Positions 12,733-26,580 of a stretch of 64,000 nucleotides of DNA are shown here, one piece after another. Source of the stretch: Campylorhamphus procurvoides (taxonomy: Eukaryota > Chordata > Aves > Passeriformes > Dendrocolaptidae); contig WBMV01000270.1 of the NCBI GenBank assembly GCA_013396655.1, forward strand, positions 730,355 to 794,354, written 5' to 3'. Made by a program: the position numbers and the translations under genes. The first letter of the stretch is position 1. The number at the start of each line of letters is the position of its first letter. The notes under the pieces are model-generated. The model searched no databases. It saw nothing but the letters and a program-made list of their open reading frames with translations, and was not told the DNA's origin.

Positions 12733-12920
12733 CTGGACAATAAGTAGGTTGGAAGTACAATTCATGCAGGCATGTTGTGGAACTCGAGTGGCTACATATC
12801 AGGCAGATGGTGTGAAATAAAGGTGGGAATAAATTATGAATCTTTGGGAATTTCAACTTTTGAAAGAGCTGAAGGTCCAGTGGTCTCAGATACATATCAC
12901 ACCTTGCGCTTTTACAAGTG
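12733..12920 (-). pseudogene. DNAH11: DNAH11 pseudo-exon (LYLRPL...PLFHTICLI)
   Basis: The acceptor (tatttttacag) and donor (CCAG|gtagct) survive. Inside, the match changes frame: LVKAQGV, then MYLRPLDLQLFQKLKFPK, then PLFHTICLICSHS, then FHNMPA. This corresponds to a human segment containing LYLRPL and PLFHTICLIWSHS. There is a frameshift before MYLRPL and another after SHS. The codon after FHNMPA is TGA where human has Arg, and the end of the exon is shortened. This is the most upstream block that I can place with confidence. Confidence 0.85.
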
Positions 12921-15900
12921 CTGTAAAAATACAAAAGGGAAAACGTTACAGCTTAAGAGATGATCCTTTCCTCAAGACTCAATGAGGAATGCAAGGTGAT
13001 TATTTATTTCAAAGAGAAAGATGTGTAGGTTTCTGTGTCACTTAAACACTCTATCAGAAATTCCTGGCCATAGATCCTTTGAATAGTTCCTGTAATTACT
13101 CCAGAAGTGAAAAATCTGCATTTTACTATTTAATTTTCCAATAAGTTACATGATTTTTGAATAAATGCTGATAGTTATTATAAATATTAAATATATTTTA
13201 TTTCATATCTTTTTATTACACTTCAACAGTGTTTACAAAAAGAGAAAGTAACAATACACAGCAAAGCCTTTTAATAAAACATTAATGGAACATTAAAGTT
13301 TACGTTCTGTTTCACACTCTAATTTTTTCTCTACTCAGTCCTTTCATTTAAAGCCAATCCATGAGTTCTGCCTCAGTTTTAGCTGAGTTTTTAGTACTTA
13401 CACTATTCTGCCTGGCACACCTGCCTCACTCTCATGACATACAGCAAGGATCTGATTCTGACTAGGCCTATTGACAGGATTATAAATCTTCACTTACCCA
13501 ATAACTGATTATCAATCATCTCTGTACAGTCAATCCCAAATGGTAATCAAGACTTTGGTTTACTTAAGCTGTGAACATTCTGGGACACAGCTCATATCAT
13601 TTCTGTCTCTACAGATGTACAGCTCGTGATTAGTGATACATTCCATTTTGATGCCATCCTTCGATATTAGTGCTAATCTCATCAAAAATAAGAGAAAAAA
13701 TATTATCGTATTTAACTGAGTTCACATTAAACACTCAAGGCAACAGAGAAGTTGAATTATTGAAAACACATTTAAAAGGTACTTTGACAGAATAACCCTA
13801 TTTTGTATCCTGGAAGCATATTACAAATTAGTAATAACAGCAATTTGGCTGTTGATGACACATTGCAAACTGCTGCTTTAAATCTGAGAAGAGCATGCTA
13901 CCCCAAGCCACATTTCTCAGACTCATAGCTATTTGAATCAAAATCAGTTTTCTATATCTGTAGCTTTCACTACTTAAAGATTTCTTAACTTTTCTCCATG
14001 CTGTTTCTTAAGCTGTGTCAGTACAGAGTTCTGCTCGGGAAAGCAGAAAGGAACTTGAAGTATGTTACTGTATGTCATGACGAAATTAAGCTAATGCTCA
14101 AATCAAAGTACTCTGACGAGTAAGGTCCAAGACACAGACACAGTAAGTAAAACTTCACAGTAGCATCCCAAGTGAGCTTCTTGGTGGAATTCAGTCACTT
14201 TGGCCCTCATAAGGCTCAAAGTATTTTAATGCCAAATATCAAAATTGACAAGTAACATTCAAGTTACAGAATTCAGAGGGATGAACCCTTCTATGAACTC
14301 AGTTTTAGGGCCCTGTGCAGCTCAAGATGTGCTGCTACATCCCGCCCGAGTCCCCCTGATTGCTCTCTGTGCCAGTGATTCACAAACATGAAAAAAAAAA
14401 ATAACCCAAAAGAATGCAGCAAGGAAAATAGCGATGCAAGTCTGCTACTGCACAGTGGTTACAAACTCGTGGTGCAGTTTAGCTTATTTTGATAGTGAAG
14501 ACATGAACAGCGCAAGAGCAGCCTCAGCATACATATAATTGAGTAATAATTGCAAAGCAACAGGTAAGCAAGTGGGCAAAAATATGAGCTAGAGAAGCTA
14601 GGATGAGCACCACAGTGCTTCTGTTTATCTGTTTTAACCATCATCCCTCTCCCAAGGTCTAATTTATTAGGCCTTGGGAGAGTAACAAACATTTTCTCCA
14701 GCAGTCTGAAGCTCACACTCCATCCTAGCCCATCCCGGAGCACCAGCTGCTCTGGCGCATCAGAACTCTGCTCTCATAGAGCCCCATCCTCCCCTCCTAA
14801 AGGCCTCCTGAGGTCTGTCACTGGTCAGTCCCCATCTCATGCACGAGGAGTGCATGCCTTACACTGCTTGTGTCCTCTCTAGAGACTCATAAGGCAGACA
14901 TTAATTTAGCAGCTTCATTTGTGGCTTTATGAAGTAATTTATGCTCCCTTAACATAATAATGCTATTAAACTTCACAGACTTCATAAATCTGATAGAGTT
15001 TGTATTTGCTCCAGTAAGGAAGAGGAGAAAAACTGACATTTTGAGGGATTATTTTTCTGGTTTTGAACACTGAAGTCAGGCTATGAGATGTCACTGGTGT
15101 TTAGGGACTAGATTTAAGTACCAAGGCTATAAATGAAACTCCTGTATATACTGACTGAGCAGTAAATTCATGTCAAATATCTGAACTTTCATTTCTTTTT
15201 CATGATCTTCTTTGCTAAAGGTTTTAAAATACTTTAAAATAAAATTTTTAAGCACTTTGTGATGAGAACTGTTTTGATGTTTTGGTTTGGGTTTTTTTTT
15301 TCTATAACACAAACACATAGAAATTGAAAGTTATGAGATACTTGAGCTAAAAACTTTAGCAGATGCTTCTTCTGGGAAACTTTGCAGAATATGCTAGTTA
15401 AGTAAACAGCCACAGTAGTGCTACACATTTCATGTGTGACAACCAAATTTTATATATATTTGTTTCCATAACATCAAACCAGAGAAAAAATAATCCCATT
15501 CTCGTTTGAAGCAGAAACACGTAATTCAGCTGAATGCCTGTATCAGTTTTCACAAAACTCAGCTTCTTTGATAAATACAGATTTAGCAATGAACTGTGAA
15601 CTTAGTTGTCAACTTCCTCTTTTCTTTATGCTAGTCAGGAGTTGCTCAGTCTTTTTCTCTTCCCTACTAATCTTTGAAAAAACCCCTTGACCTTTCCAAC
15701 TGCCCAACAGTGGATTTCAGATGCATTCAGGTTGCTGTGCTTGAAATCTTTCTCCTTTGAAGTTGACAGGAGTTTTGTCACGGGCTTCAATCAGGAAGAG
15801 ATTTCCATCTCGGCAGGAGAGTTGCAGTTCTATCCCTGCCCCTATTCATAACCACTGTCTCTCAAGATCAAACTGCTGAAATAATGACCTGCCTGAAATC

Positions 15901-18900
15901 CGAACACTGCTAACAAAGTACTAAGACAAAAAGAACAGTTTTCATCTTCCTGTCATTGCCATTGGTATTTATACATAGTATCTGTAATACTGCAGAATAA
16001 ATGGTATGCATTTATTCCCCCTTTGAAACATCATTTTTTTTCATAGAAATGCAGGAATAATAACAAAAAACTGTTCTCTGAAACCTTTTTGGCTGTCCTG
16101 GTCTTAAGCTGGGGTTTCCCCAGGCCTCAGCTATGGACCTGAACTACTGCATTGTCCTCCCTCTAAAAAAAATTTGATCCTGCATCTCTTATTATAAAAA
16201 ATATCCTCAGAACTAGAGTATTTCCACCTAAAACCATGTTATTTTGAAGAACCAAGCTTATCAAAATTTTGGAAAAGTGTCTCAGATAGTCAGGGCCAGG
16301 ACCAGAGGCCTGATTGGGACCTGAAAAGAACAGTACAACACTTTTCCATGCATGATGTTGCCTTTTGGTACTAAGTGTAGATCCGCCATTGCTTTAACCC
16401 AGAGTTTCAAAAGCAATTTTAAGGAAATTTTTATTGCAAAAGTATGAGTCTGGTCTGGATTGCTATCTCCCTCTCCTTTTTCTTTAAGATATTCATGTAG
16501 ATTCAGTTATACTCGAAAATGAAATATTTAATGTTATTCCCAGAACTTTTCAAGACAAAAAATACCCCAAACATTTTGTACCCAGACCTAATTCTTAGTG
16601 TCTACTACAAATTGTTAATAAAGTAATAGGTTTCTAAGCAGCTGTATGACATGTACACTAAAAGAAAATGCACATATATGAATTGAAATACTTATGCTTT
16701 ATTATTTATGAAAATCTTATGCAAGCACTGATTTTTATAGTTTAATCTTAATAACTTTTATAAGACATTTTGAAACCTTGTACACAAATCTCTTATAATT
16801 TACATTTCAGAAGGAGCAGAGTTTAAGGAAGACTGGTGGAAAATTAAGTATTTCTTCTCTTATTACCTTCTTATGAGCTTTCCTCCTTTATGACCTACAA
16901 AAGCCTTTAATCATACAACTTAATAACCCATTTTTGCATCACATAGTCACCAGAGAGCTGTTTTGAGGTGATGATTCCCTGTGTGGACAACTGCTGGTGT
17001 GGTAGCTTTGTGGCATCATTGCTCCCGAGCCAGTTAGTCATCACTGCCCACAAGGGAAGTGACTCATCCCTCATCTTTCACAATGACATTCACTGGAGAA
17101 GAAGTACACCACCTTGCACTGTACTGAGGATGGCCCTGGAGACCTGAGCACAGGAAAGAATATATCTTTGATGCTGTAAACCATTCAGATGACAGCAGTC
17201 AAATCCATTATACAAAAGACGACAAAAAGAAAGCAAGAGCAACATGCTACACAGAACTGAGCCTCCAGCAACAAACCATCCCTAATGATTATGCAGAGAG
17301 TGGGATAGCTACTTTTTTCAAAGAGGCACTTTCATATGAGTTATTTTGCACCAGTTGTCTCTGGTGCAAATTAAAATATCTTTTTCTTTTCTTATTTTCC
17401 ACCCCTCTGCTTTATTACAAGCATTTGACTATAAAAAGCTCCTCTATGAAGGCAACTGTATGCTGGAGCAGGGTTTGAGACAGCTCCCCAAACTAAAGAT
17501 CTTTTCTGTTGTTCTCCATTTCAGGGCATTCTGTGTTCCTCCTCCTAGCACAGACAGCTTTGTGCACCACCTCAAGTGGCACCTGAAGCAAGTGAGATAC
17601 AGGTGATTGGCTTGATAATATCACTGTTGAATTACCATTTAGACAGACTAAAGGTGAGGAAAGCCTCAGCTGCCTGTCAGAGTTCTGCATCATAGAAGTA
17701 AAAATCTCAGCATGTTTTGTTTGGATAAAGTGGAGAAAGCATGGTATGTAAATAGGCAAGTTGCAAATTCAAAGAATGTTTTCCACAACACCTATACTAC
17801 ACAAACACACATACAGGTCTTGTTCTTTCTCCTAAACTTGCTTTTCCAGCTTTCCTATAAATATTTACTGACCTTTTCCAAGCTCTGGGCTTGGAAATAT
17901 TATCATACACATAATCTTTTGAAAACCATCCCTGGATACACCATATCACCTTTCATCATTGCTACATTTTAATATACATAATTGCGTCTAGTCATCTGTG
18001 CTCTGCTCTGCCAACAACCCATGTAGTCTCATCTTCCAGAGAGCCTGTTGGTAACAGATACTATCAAGGTTGCATTTTAGGACATAAGGTGAGACTGTCA
18101 CAGACCTATATATAGATTCTATACACATGACTTATTAAGTTAGTGGGAACCAGAAGAATATTTCTGACAGCATAACTTGATCATAAATTATGTCTTTATG
18201 CCCAAAAATAAACTCTTCAGTATCTTCTTTGCTAAGCCTATGCAATTCATGACTTGGCAGCTCTGCAAGTTACTGTGAATTTCACTGCTTGCTCAGAGAT
18301 TCAGAAGTTGAATTTTCATTGAAGCAAAATACTTTTAGCCTACCTGAGAAAGTTAAAAGCCATAACTGAGTACAGGCTAAACTGAGTGCAGCCTGGGACC
18401 ATATCAACAAGAGATTGGTTCACTCCATCACACTAACAAGCACATACAGCATTAAGTGACCTCTGTGAAGAGATTGTAGCCCACTGAATGATATCAGACA
18501 GAGAGCTAAGAGGGACAGAGGCAGCTCCTCACCAAAGGAATAATCATCTCAGAGGTCAGCATGCTCCTTGGCAACTGCAGGTAAGAAATAGCAGGAGTCC
18601 CAGCCATAGCAAAGCATGATTCCATCGGTAGAACGGGGGAGAAGGGGAGCTGTGCTATGCACAACTAAAGTTTTCACGGATTCTCCTATTGTACACTATG
18701 TTCATGAAAACTACTTATTTGCCACAAAGCTTTTTAACTGGGACTGAGTTTTACACAGCTCTTGTATTTCTAGTTCTCAGCACGGATGTCACAGAGCCAG
18801 TACAGCAGAGGAAAAATCAATGATCTTTGTCACAGTAAATGGCACTGAAGATCTTCAAAAACACACACAGTCAAGGGAGGAGAAGGGAAGAGAGATCAGG

Positions 18901-19289
18901 AAGAAGACTGACACTGTAAAGCATCACCATTTCTACATCTTTGTTTGTATCAGAGTGAAACTGTTCTTAAAATGTATCTAGCTTATTTGATAATAGATAC
19001 AAGTGGAGACTCATGGCTATGCAAAGAAGAGTTACACAAACAGTTAATTTTTGAGCCTGATTTCCTGGTCAAATCAAGGCTGTGGAATCATCTCGAGGTT
19101 TTGACCACGTCCCCCCGTGTCCCCTCAAAAAACAACCAAACAACTTTTTAGTTTCAGGCTGACACTACATTTCACTGAGACACGCTGTTCTCACTGACTT
19201 GGCTGCTGGTCTCTTCAGGTTTTAAAAAACCCACAACTCTCGGAACTTAAGACACAGAAACCCGCTGCATTTTCCCACTATCCGTCCCG
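12921..19289. other. Gene-poor AT-rich DNA, presumed 5' introns of dead DNAH11
   Basis: Between the most upstream dynein block and the CpG island I find no convincing coding exon. Two to four 5' DNAH11 exons would be expected here, so they have either decayed past recognition by eye or been lost. No full-length mobile element is apparent. Confidence 0.5.
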
Positions 19290-20170
19290 GGAGAGGGGAA
19301 AAGAACAACCCTGCTAAATTCCCTAGGAGAAGCCACCCACGGACCGGCAGGAGGCACCCGCGGCGGCTGCCCGGCCTCTGCCTCCAGGGGCACGACGGCG
19401 CCGGGAATAGGGGGCTCCGCCCAGGGAAAGGGGCCCTCCTCCCCAGCCCCGCTCACCTGCCGCTCCCGGGGCCTCCTCCCGGAGCTGCGCTGGGGGCTCC
19501 GGACGCTGCTCCGCTGCCTCCGGCGCGGGCATTTATTCCCACACAGCGCACACCCCTCTCGCCGCCCCCTCCCGTCCCGTCCCGTCTCGTCCCTCCTCTC
19601 ACCGCGTCCCGTCTCCCTGGGGATGGCTCTCCCCGGCCCCCTCCCGCTGCAGCCGATCGGAGCCCGGAGTCGGCGCTGCTCCCGGCGCTGGGGGAGCGGG
19701 GACGGTGCGGAGCGGGGTGGGTGCGGAGCGAGGATGGTGCGGAGCGGGGACGGCGCTGTCCGTCCGCCCGGGCAGCCCCGGGGGGAGCGAGGGAGCCCGT
19801 GCAGGAGGGGCGGGGAGCGGAGGGCACGACAACGCGGCGGGATTTGGGGGAATTCGTGGCTGCTTACAGCATCGGGTCCTCAAGGAGCAACACTGACGCA
19901 TCCTCCCCCGCGCCGCCGGGAACGTGTGACATACGAATCCCTGCCTCAGCCTTCCCCTCCGCAAATATGCACAGAAGTGCCATAAATTAACTGTTTGTTG
20001 CCTGCCCAGCGTGCCCTGGGGATGCGGGGACAGCCCGTCAGGTGAAAGCTGTCAGACACAAACTAGAGCACAAATGCCCGGCTCCCAGTCGGGGCTCAGC
20101 GCAGCCGCTCCCCCGGGACAGGTCCAGCCGCTCCCGGGACACGCAAGGACGGGGGCTCGGCAGGAAGCAC
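19290..20170. promoter_or_regulatory. Isolated CpG island (candidate former DNAH11 promoter)
   Basis: About 900 bases very rich in CpG and G+C within an AT-rich region, with many GC boxes (ccgccc/gggcgg types) and short tandem GGTGCGGAGCGGGG-like units at 19700-19760. On the minus strand a strong donor, GCAG|gtgagc, ends at 19457, preceded by an open frame from an ATG at 19530-19532 (MPAPEAAEQRPEPP...). I do not recognize that peptide as dynein. The position, upstream of the first placed DNAH11 block, fits the promoter of that gene. It could instead drive an unannotated transcript in either direction. Confidence 0.6.
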
Positions 20171-21479
20171 TATGGGGATCGCGGCTTTGTCTGGGCAGCT
20201 CTTAGTTAAACTTGAGGCCAGGAGACAAGTAAATGCTTCTTAGACGGCGGTGTGAGGAGAGCTGCTTTCTGAGGTTATGCCCACTGCGTAATAAACATTT
20301 TCTACAGGGATTTAAAACTGCTTCTCGGCTTGTTTTTCTGCAGGGGAGGAAAAAAGAAAAAAAGAGAAAAAAAAAGTCACTAGTGTTTGCCTTCCCAATT
20401 TCACAGCTGCTAAAGCTGCCTAATCATATCTGATTAAGCACAAACAAAACACAGATATTTGCTGAATATATGTTTTCAACGCAGTGAAAGCAAAATATCT
20501 GTGCATGTTTGAGAAAAAAACATCCCTTATGTCAGCTGCAAGGAAAGCCAGCTTCGTTTGTTGTGTTTCTCTCTGAGGTTTCTATCAGCCCACGTTGGTC
20601 AGCCAAACTGTAGATCATCTCTCTAGACAGCCACTCAGAAAAAGTAGTTTTCTGCCATGTGATTAATGCAACAACACCGTTATAAAACATGTGCATGCTC
20701 CTGACATGGATGTCTGGAGACCTTTGTGATCATGAAAAAGAGCTGGCACCTAGGATGAAATTATGAGTTGAGTTCTACTACCAATATACCTTAGAAACCA
20801 AAACCTCTAGGTGGGCAAATCTCTGACTGCAGAGCCCTGCGCTGCTGCGTGTACAACTCTCTCAGAAGCTGAGCAATGCCCAGCAACAGCAATCCACCAC
20901 ATGCCAGGTGTCCCACAGACCTTTAGAGCCAGCATGCCTTCTCACTTTTTGCAAGAAACTGTAGTGCTCTTTAATGAATTTTACTCTCATTATTTTACAG
21001 CACGGAAGATGTTACAGTTCTATCCCTGGTTTCTTTCCTGTGGGCATCTTTGTTCTTCTAAAAGAAGGGGATTACTTCCCCCTTTGTAAAGGTCAGCCAG
21101 AATTCAGCACTGTTGCTAGGGCTTGGAGTTTGGCTCTCTCGCCAGGGCCATCCATTTGCTTTTCATGCTTAATTTGGTCAACATTTAGCACATAACCAAC
21201 TTTTAGAGTGCTTTCCACCTTTCTCAAGGAAACAGCAAGATAACTCTTTTCTTTCGACTTCTCTTGCTCTTTGGAGGCATTGATCTGTGCAATATAGCTC
21301 CTCATTGCCAAGCTTGATCTACATTTCTTTTCTGGGATCACAAAACTGCAGAGAAAATAGCTGTCTTGGTGTAAGTGCAGGTTTTTTTCAAGGCTTCCCC
21401 ACAGCCAAACCTGTCTCTTGGCTCACATCCAGAGGAGTCTACAAACAGGTGCTGGTGAAAGAATCTCATCCATCTATCC

Positions 21480-21535
<56 letters not shown>

Positions 21536-24500
21536 CTCTATCTCTCTCTCTCAATTTTGCCATGTCCTTGTGGGGTAATCAAGTACAACATGCTTTAAAG
21601 GAAACTTAAAAAATCTGTAATTAAACAAGGGCTAAGAATCCTAAATATTGACCCAAAGTATCTTCGTAACTTCTGCAACCTCAGGGAGTGACATAATTTG
21701 TCCTCAAGTTTTTATTTGCCTTATTCTTTTCTGATAATCCTTTTGTTTCTTTAAATCTTATCTCAAATATTCAGCAGAAGGTCTAGCAGTGCACTTCAGC
21801 AAGAGTCTGGGGAAAAACTTCAATGTAAATTTTGTAGTTAGCTGCTGCAACTGCGGCACAATGAATAGACACATTCAACACAATATGTAGAGTGGATATT
21901 TGAATCTCTTAGTTGGCCAGACAGAACGACAACTAACAGATGATTAACAGACAAATTCAACAGTAATTTGAAGTCATAATATTAAATCTTGAGGGACTTC
22001 AGGTGACAGTTGACTAGATGTACATGAAAAAGATATTGATATCTAACATCCCAGTGAAGTAGTAGAATAAAAGCTTTTCTTTCCTGAAATGAAAAAGGTT
22101 GGCACCTTCAAAAAACTCAGGTTCCGATCCTTATTAAGAACTGCTTGTAGTATCTTCCTGGAGAGTTTTGTCCAGTTAGTTCAGCTGAGGAATCACACAG
22201 TACATTCTGTCAAGTCATTCAAATGAAGGGATTCATACAGATCATTGTGGTACATAAATATTTATTTCTTCAATAGGACAAAAAGGTAATCCCCTCAAAT
22301 TATTTCTCTGAACCTGTGACACATTTGAAATCTGTTATCATCTTTCACAACAACTTCCACTTTTTATTTTCCTCCATGTGACATTGCTGTCCAATTGGTA
22401 GGGGTTAATTTCAGTAAATATTTGTCTCAGTCAACTTCTTTTCACTGCACGTGTTCCTGCATATTTGCTGGATATCTTCCCAAGATAGAGTTGATTTTTT
22501 TTTTTTCCCCTGCAGGGCACATGCAGAATTTGAGAGAACAGAAGAGATCAAATAGAGACGGGATTAAATTTAGCATTTTTCCAGGCAATGCCTCTTACAT
22601 ATTGGTTTGTTACACACTCCATTGCTCTCCAGCTCTCTCCTCTTAACATGCACATTACCAAGTGATCAGTCAGCTACCACCAATTAATTACATAACAAGC
22701 TGTTACAGACTAATGTTCTTGAAAGATTAAGAAATTTTATTCTAACAGTGTGGTAACAGACTACTGTGCTAAACCCAGCAGAAGATAGAGGATATTGAAC
22801 AATCACAACTAAAGGAAGAACAAGGATGCAATCACTCATTACTCGCTAAATAGCAATAATAAGTAGCAATCATAGTGGTTTCTAGGTGATCCACAATGGC
22901 AAACTAGTTTTTAAAGCTGAAAGTGTAAAAAAAGGTGGCTATCCAAAGGTTTCAATATTAGTTTTAGAAGAGGCTTCAGACATCTGGTTCAACAAAAGTG
23001 AAACTTATAGATGCTAATATAGAAGCGTGGATTGTGTTTAACAAGAAAACAATAGTCACCATAATGTATCTGAATTACGTCATCTGAATGTTTTCAGTAA
23101 ATTGATATTGGAAGACAGAAATCAGTCTTCCATATATTTAAGAGCAGGAGCTTAAATGTACTGCTATTTCAAGTCCTGAGCTCTTACCATTTAAACTAGG
23201 GTATTTTTTTCCACCAAGCTTACCAAATTGATTTCTGCATAGTTTCACGCTGCTATAAAAGAGGAAGAGGAAAAAAAGCTGAGAGAAATTTAAATTTTTT
23301 TCTATGTCAGTAGAAAATCTCTGTGTTTTATGACAACCTGTAAAAATTGATTGCTTGTCTTAGTGTAAACAGTGGTAACAGATCCAGGATGATTGACATT
23401 TACTGTCCATACACAGCTCCCAGGGGACTCTACTTCTAACCATATTTCACTATCTGCAAATCCGGCAGTTTAGAAAAATAAACACTAACAAGGATTTCTG
23501 CTTTCAAAGACCTTTTAGTAGTGAGTGTACAGAGTCCTTATGAGTTCTTCTCAAGACAGAAAGAAGCTGTCTGCACCTTGTACATGACCAGCATTGATTC
23601 AAAAGTCAAAAGCATAAAAAAATGTGTATTTGTAAAGGGACAATCCTACTTATCCTCCACCTTCTTCTAGCTCAATACAGTTTCCATATTCCTACAGTAC
23701 CATTTTTGATTCCATTGAGGTTTGGTTTTGTTCTTTGTTTCCTGTTTTCAAGGTGCTCTTCCTCCTCCCCCGCCCACCCCTTAAATATTTTATCACCCTC
23801 CTCATCCCACTCTCCTGTAATTCTTGCCTCCTTTAATTATTTGGACTTTCTTTCTGAGTAGCAGTAAGCTTCAAAGACAGCTGTCAGTAGAAACCTAAGA
23901 CTTCGGGGGAAAGGTACGCCAACCAGCCTTTTTTTTCTCATTTAAATAAACATTTCTTCCGCAACTGGTTATGGAGGTTTCCGGTTACAAACTGACAGAA
24001 GATGATGAGAATCTGGCATGCCTATGCAAAAATTTTAACAGGGTAAAACATGTGACTAGAAAACATTAATTCACTTGGTTTGGCTTTCACTTTCTTGGCT
24101 TTTTTCCACCCACTTGTGTAACTTTACATATTAATTCCTTAGAATTTTTAATTTGTAAGCAGACAATGTGTATTTGTAAGACTTAAATAGAACTGACTAA
24201 ACGTAGTTACTTGTTGCTCAACAAACTCAAAAATCTTTAAATAATCCATAAAAGATGCATATGCCTCACTTAGTACACATACATAATACCTATCAGCAGT
24301 AGTTTGTTAGTAAATTGAGCTATGAAAATAAATCAATACATCATTAATTCAATTACATTTTTTAAAAATCTGAATGTATCTCGGCCTATGAAAAGCATGC
24401 TTCCCTTACTGCTTGCTCTTAGTTGCTTTAAAGATCTTTCAAAACTTCTACAAATGTGTCAACACCAAAAGACTTTAAGATTGGGTTCTTCCTGGAATTT

Positions 24501-26469
24501 GTCACAAGACTTTCCTTTAGAATACACACAAGTGACACAGAGCTATGTATTGAACTTACAACAGCTTAAAAATTAACAACTAACAGAATTTCAGACCAAC
24601 AATACAAACCTTTTTTGAGAAACACCTCCTGCCCTGTAAACGTATCTTGCATTCTGCCCTGGACTATGCTTCCATAATATGTGAGTATGGAACAGAGACC
24701 TCATTCAGCTCAAATACTTTCCAAAAGACTTTTCCAATATAAATACTTGAAAGAGCACTTCTTTTGTCTGCTCTGTGTGTTTCTGCAATAGTTTTAGCAA
24801 GAAGCAAAGAAACAAAATAAATTGTTCAACATTTTGAATTTATAAATAAATTCAAATAAGAAGCCATAGCATTTGAAAATGCAGTGAAAAAGGTCTTAAT
24901 GGCAACCTAGGCTAGCATACAGTGCAAGGGAGAGAGAAAGTAAAAAAATTCTAGAAATGCTGTAAAATGTGTATCTAGTAAAGAAACCTGTGAATATTTA
25001 TGGTCTCCAATACACTTCAGTTGAGAACTCCCTCCTAGGAGAAACTATAAAGGTTGAAATATTTTTTATTTTTTAAGAAGTTATGCTAAAATATCATAAG
25101 AAATTTTTAGATGCTTCAAGGCTAGGCATTTTCCCCACATAAAAGTAGAAATGACAGGCAAAGCTTTGAATTTATGTATTATGATTCTTACATTGCACAT
25201 TGCTGCTCATGTAAGTCATGTTATGTTCCTTTATCTGCCAATTTAGAGGGAGGTAATTTTTGTTACTTGCTATGAAAACCACCCAACTTTTGTTTAAAAT
25301 CAACTGGACAGAAAAGTATCTCAGTAATAACAATGGAACAAGTAGTTGAACAATTCACAAATATCAGAGCCTGTTAAGTTTTTTGCAAACTATAAATCTA
25401 ACCCACATGCTTCTGAAGAAGTGACAGACAATTCCATGCCAAAATTAGGGACCTTTCAACATTTCTGTTAATGCTAAATGACTTGCATGGGCACAGAGCC
25501 AGATCCCCCACTCAAGCTTGCTTACTGTCTATCTCAGTTGAAGAAAGTGCCTATCACGACATCCACATCAGTCAATCACAGCACCTGTGATAACATCTGG
25601 TCATTTTTAGAGCAAAGTTGTTCTGCTAGAAAAAGGTATCTTGCTGTCCTCTCTCCATAAAAATTATTCCAGCCAGCAAAGTTAGCACATGCTAGCTCTA
25701 GGTCCCCACAGCACTTCCACATGCATTGACAAATATCAAGATATGAAGAAATGATGCAAGTAGCTTTGGGGAAAGGAAAAGGAATGGGAAGCAGGGCATG
25801 GAAAGCATAAGGAAGTGAAGGTGACAGCAGGAAGTTCAATATTACCTAACTGTTAATATCACATATAGATAAAGACCCAAATTGGTATTTGCTACTATCT
25901 GGACATAAAATTAAGCTAATGGAATAAATATAAAATGTAATTTCAGATAATTCTAGCAATGGTAGTGAATCTACAGTTGCAAACAAAATTACTCATCTCG
26001 GTATTACACTTTATGCTTCAGAGAGTAGAACTATCACAGTTGAAGGACTAAAAGAGTAAAAATGTAACATGCACATTCATACTTAATGTCCTTATCTAAG
26101 AATTTGTTACATTTTCTGATATAACTGAAATTTTGTAAGTGGTGGACTAGTCTTTTACCAATAATGTAGAATTTGCTTCAAACCATGCCAGTGCCACAAT
26201 ACTAAAAAACTGGCCAATAAAGACATATTAGTTGGTCAGATGCATTTAGTTTGAATTATGCCAGTTTGACTTTTGGTTAATAAGTTTTTGTGACATTCAA
26301 ACAGAGGGTACTGAGACTTTAACAGGTATTTCATCAAACACAGAATAATTTATTTTATATCTCAGTTAGGAAAGACTATTTGGTCTTGCAGTACAAAGCT
26401 AGAAGTCCCAGATTTTAAATTTAATCTTGTTTTGGAAGATGGAGCAAGAAAAGTGGCCTTATTCTGTGC
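20171..26469. other. Intergenic DNA between the CpG island and SP4 3' side
   Basis: AT-rich with no supported gene on either strand; open frames are short and unlike known proteins. The main recognizable feature is the ATCT microsatellite at about 21469-21550. Confidence 0.6.
21469..21552. repeat. (ATCT)n microsatellite
   Basis: A run of TATC/ATCT units beginning with interrupted CATCCATCTATCC and ending in CT-rich TCTCTCTC. The long uninterrupted central part suggests it is length-polymorphic. Confidence 0.95.
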
Positions 26470-26580
26470 AGATGTGGTGATTAGGAACATAGTTTAATGG
26501 TGGGATTTACTGTGCTAGTTTTACAGTTCGGCTTGACAATCTTAAAGGTCCTTTCCAACCTAAATGATTCTATGATTCTC
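26470..26580 (+). mobile_element. CR1 3' end fragment
   Basis: Contains ggtgattaggaacatagttt, then cttaaaggtcctttccaacc and the terminal octamer repeat atgattctatgattct, so the authentic CR1 3' end is present. It is strongly 5' truncated. Confidence 0.9.

Larger units (their letters stand above)
128..12920 (-). pseudogene. DNAH11: DNAH11 unitary pseudogene (N-terminal stem region; continues off the left edge)
   Basis: DNAH11 is an outer-arm axonemal dynein heavy chain needed for motile ciliary beating. Eight blocks on the minus strand, in correct transcript order, match its N-terminal tail: 12733-12920, about 10880-11007, 6917-7033, about 4945-5083, 3504-3608, 2749-3142, 1256-1591, 394-640 and then 128-295. 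Short matched strings include LFHTICLI, FLKKPVIM, LREVKYLLM, EYPLI, IDDIV, CKPSLDKEA and SLLNIIK. Introns separate the blocks and several splice sites survive, so this is not a retrocopy. Its place downstream of SP4 on the same strand is the conserved locus, favouring DNAH11 over the paralogues DNAH9/DNAH17. Most blocks carry stops, frameshifts or lost splice dinucleotides (see each entry). Several expected exons were not found. A decayed exon may lie near 11890-11950 (FMRRKKVP, low confidence). Confidence 0.88.

Noticed and set aside
15700..15850. Segment resembling an ancient amniote repeat (gaagttgacaggagttttgt...cttcaatcagg)
   Set aside because: The resemblance is to a generic old 3' repeat sequence. 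It is too diverged and short to name with confidence.
19453..19985. Several 90-124 codon open frames within the CpG island
   Set aside because: High-GC DNA yields long chance frames. They overlap on both strands, are Ala/Gly/Pro/Arg-rich and match no family I know.
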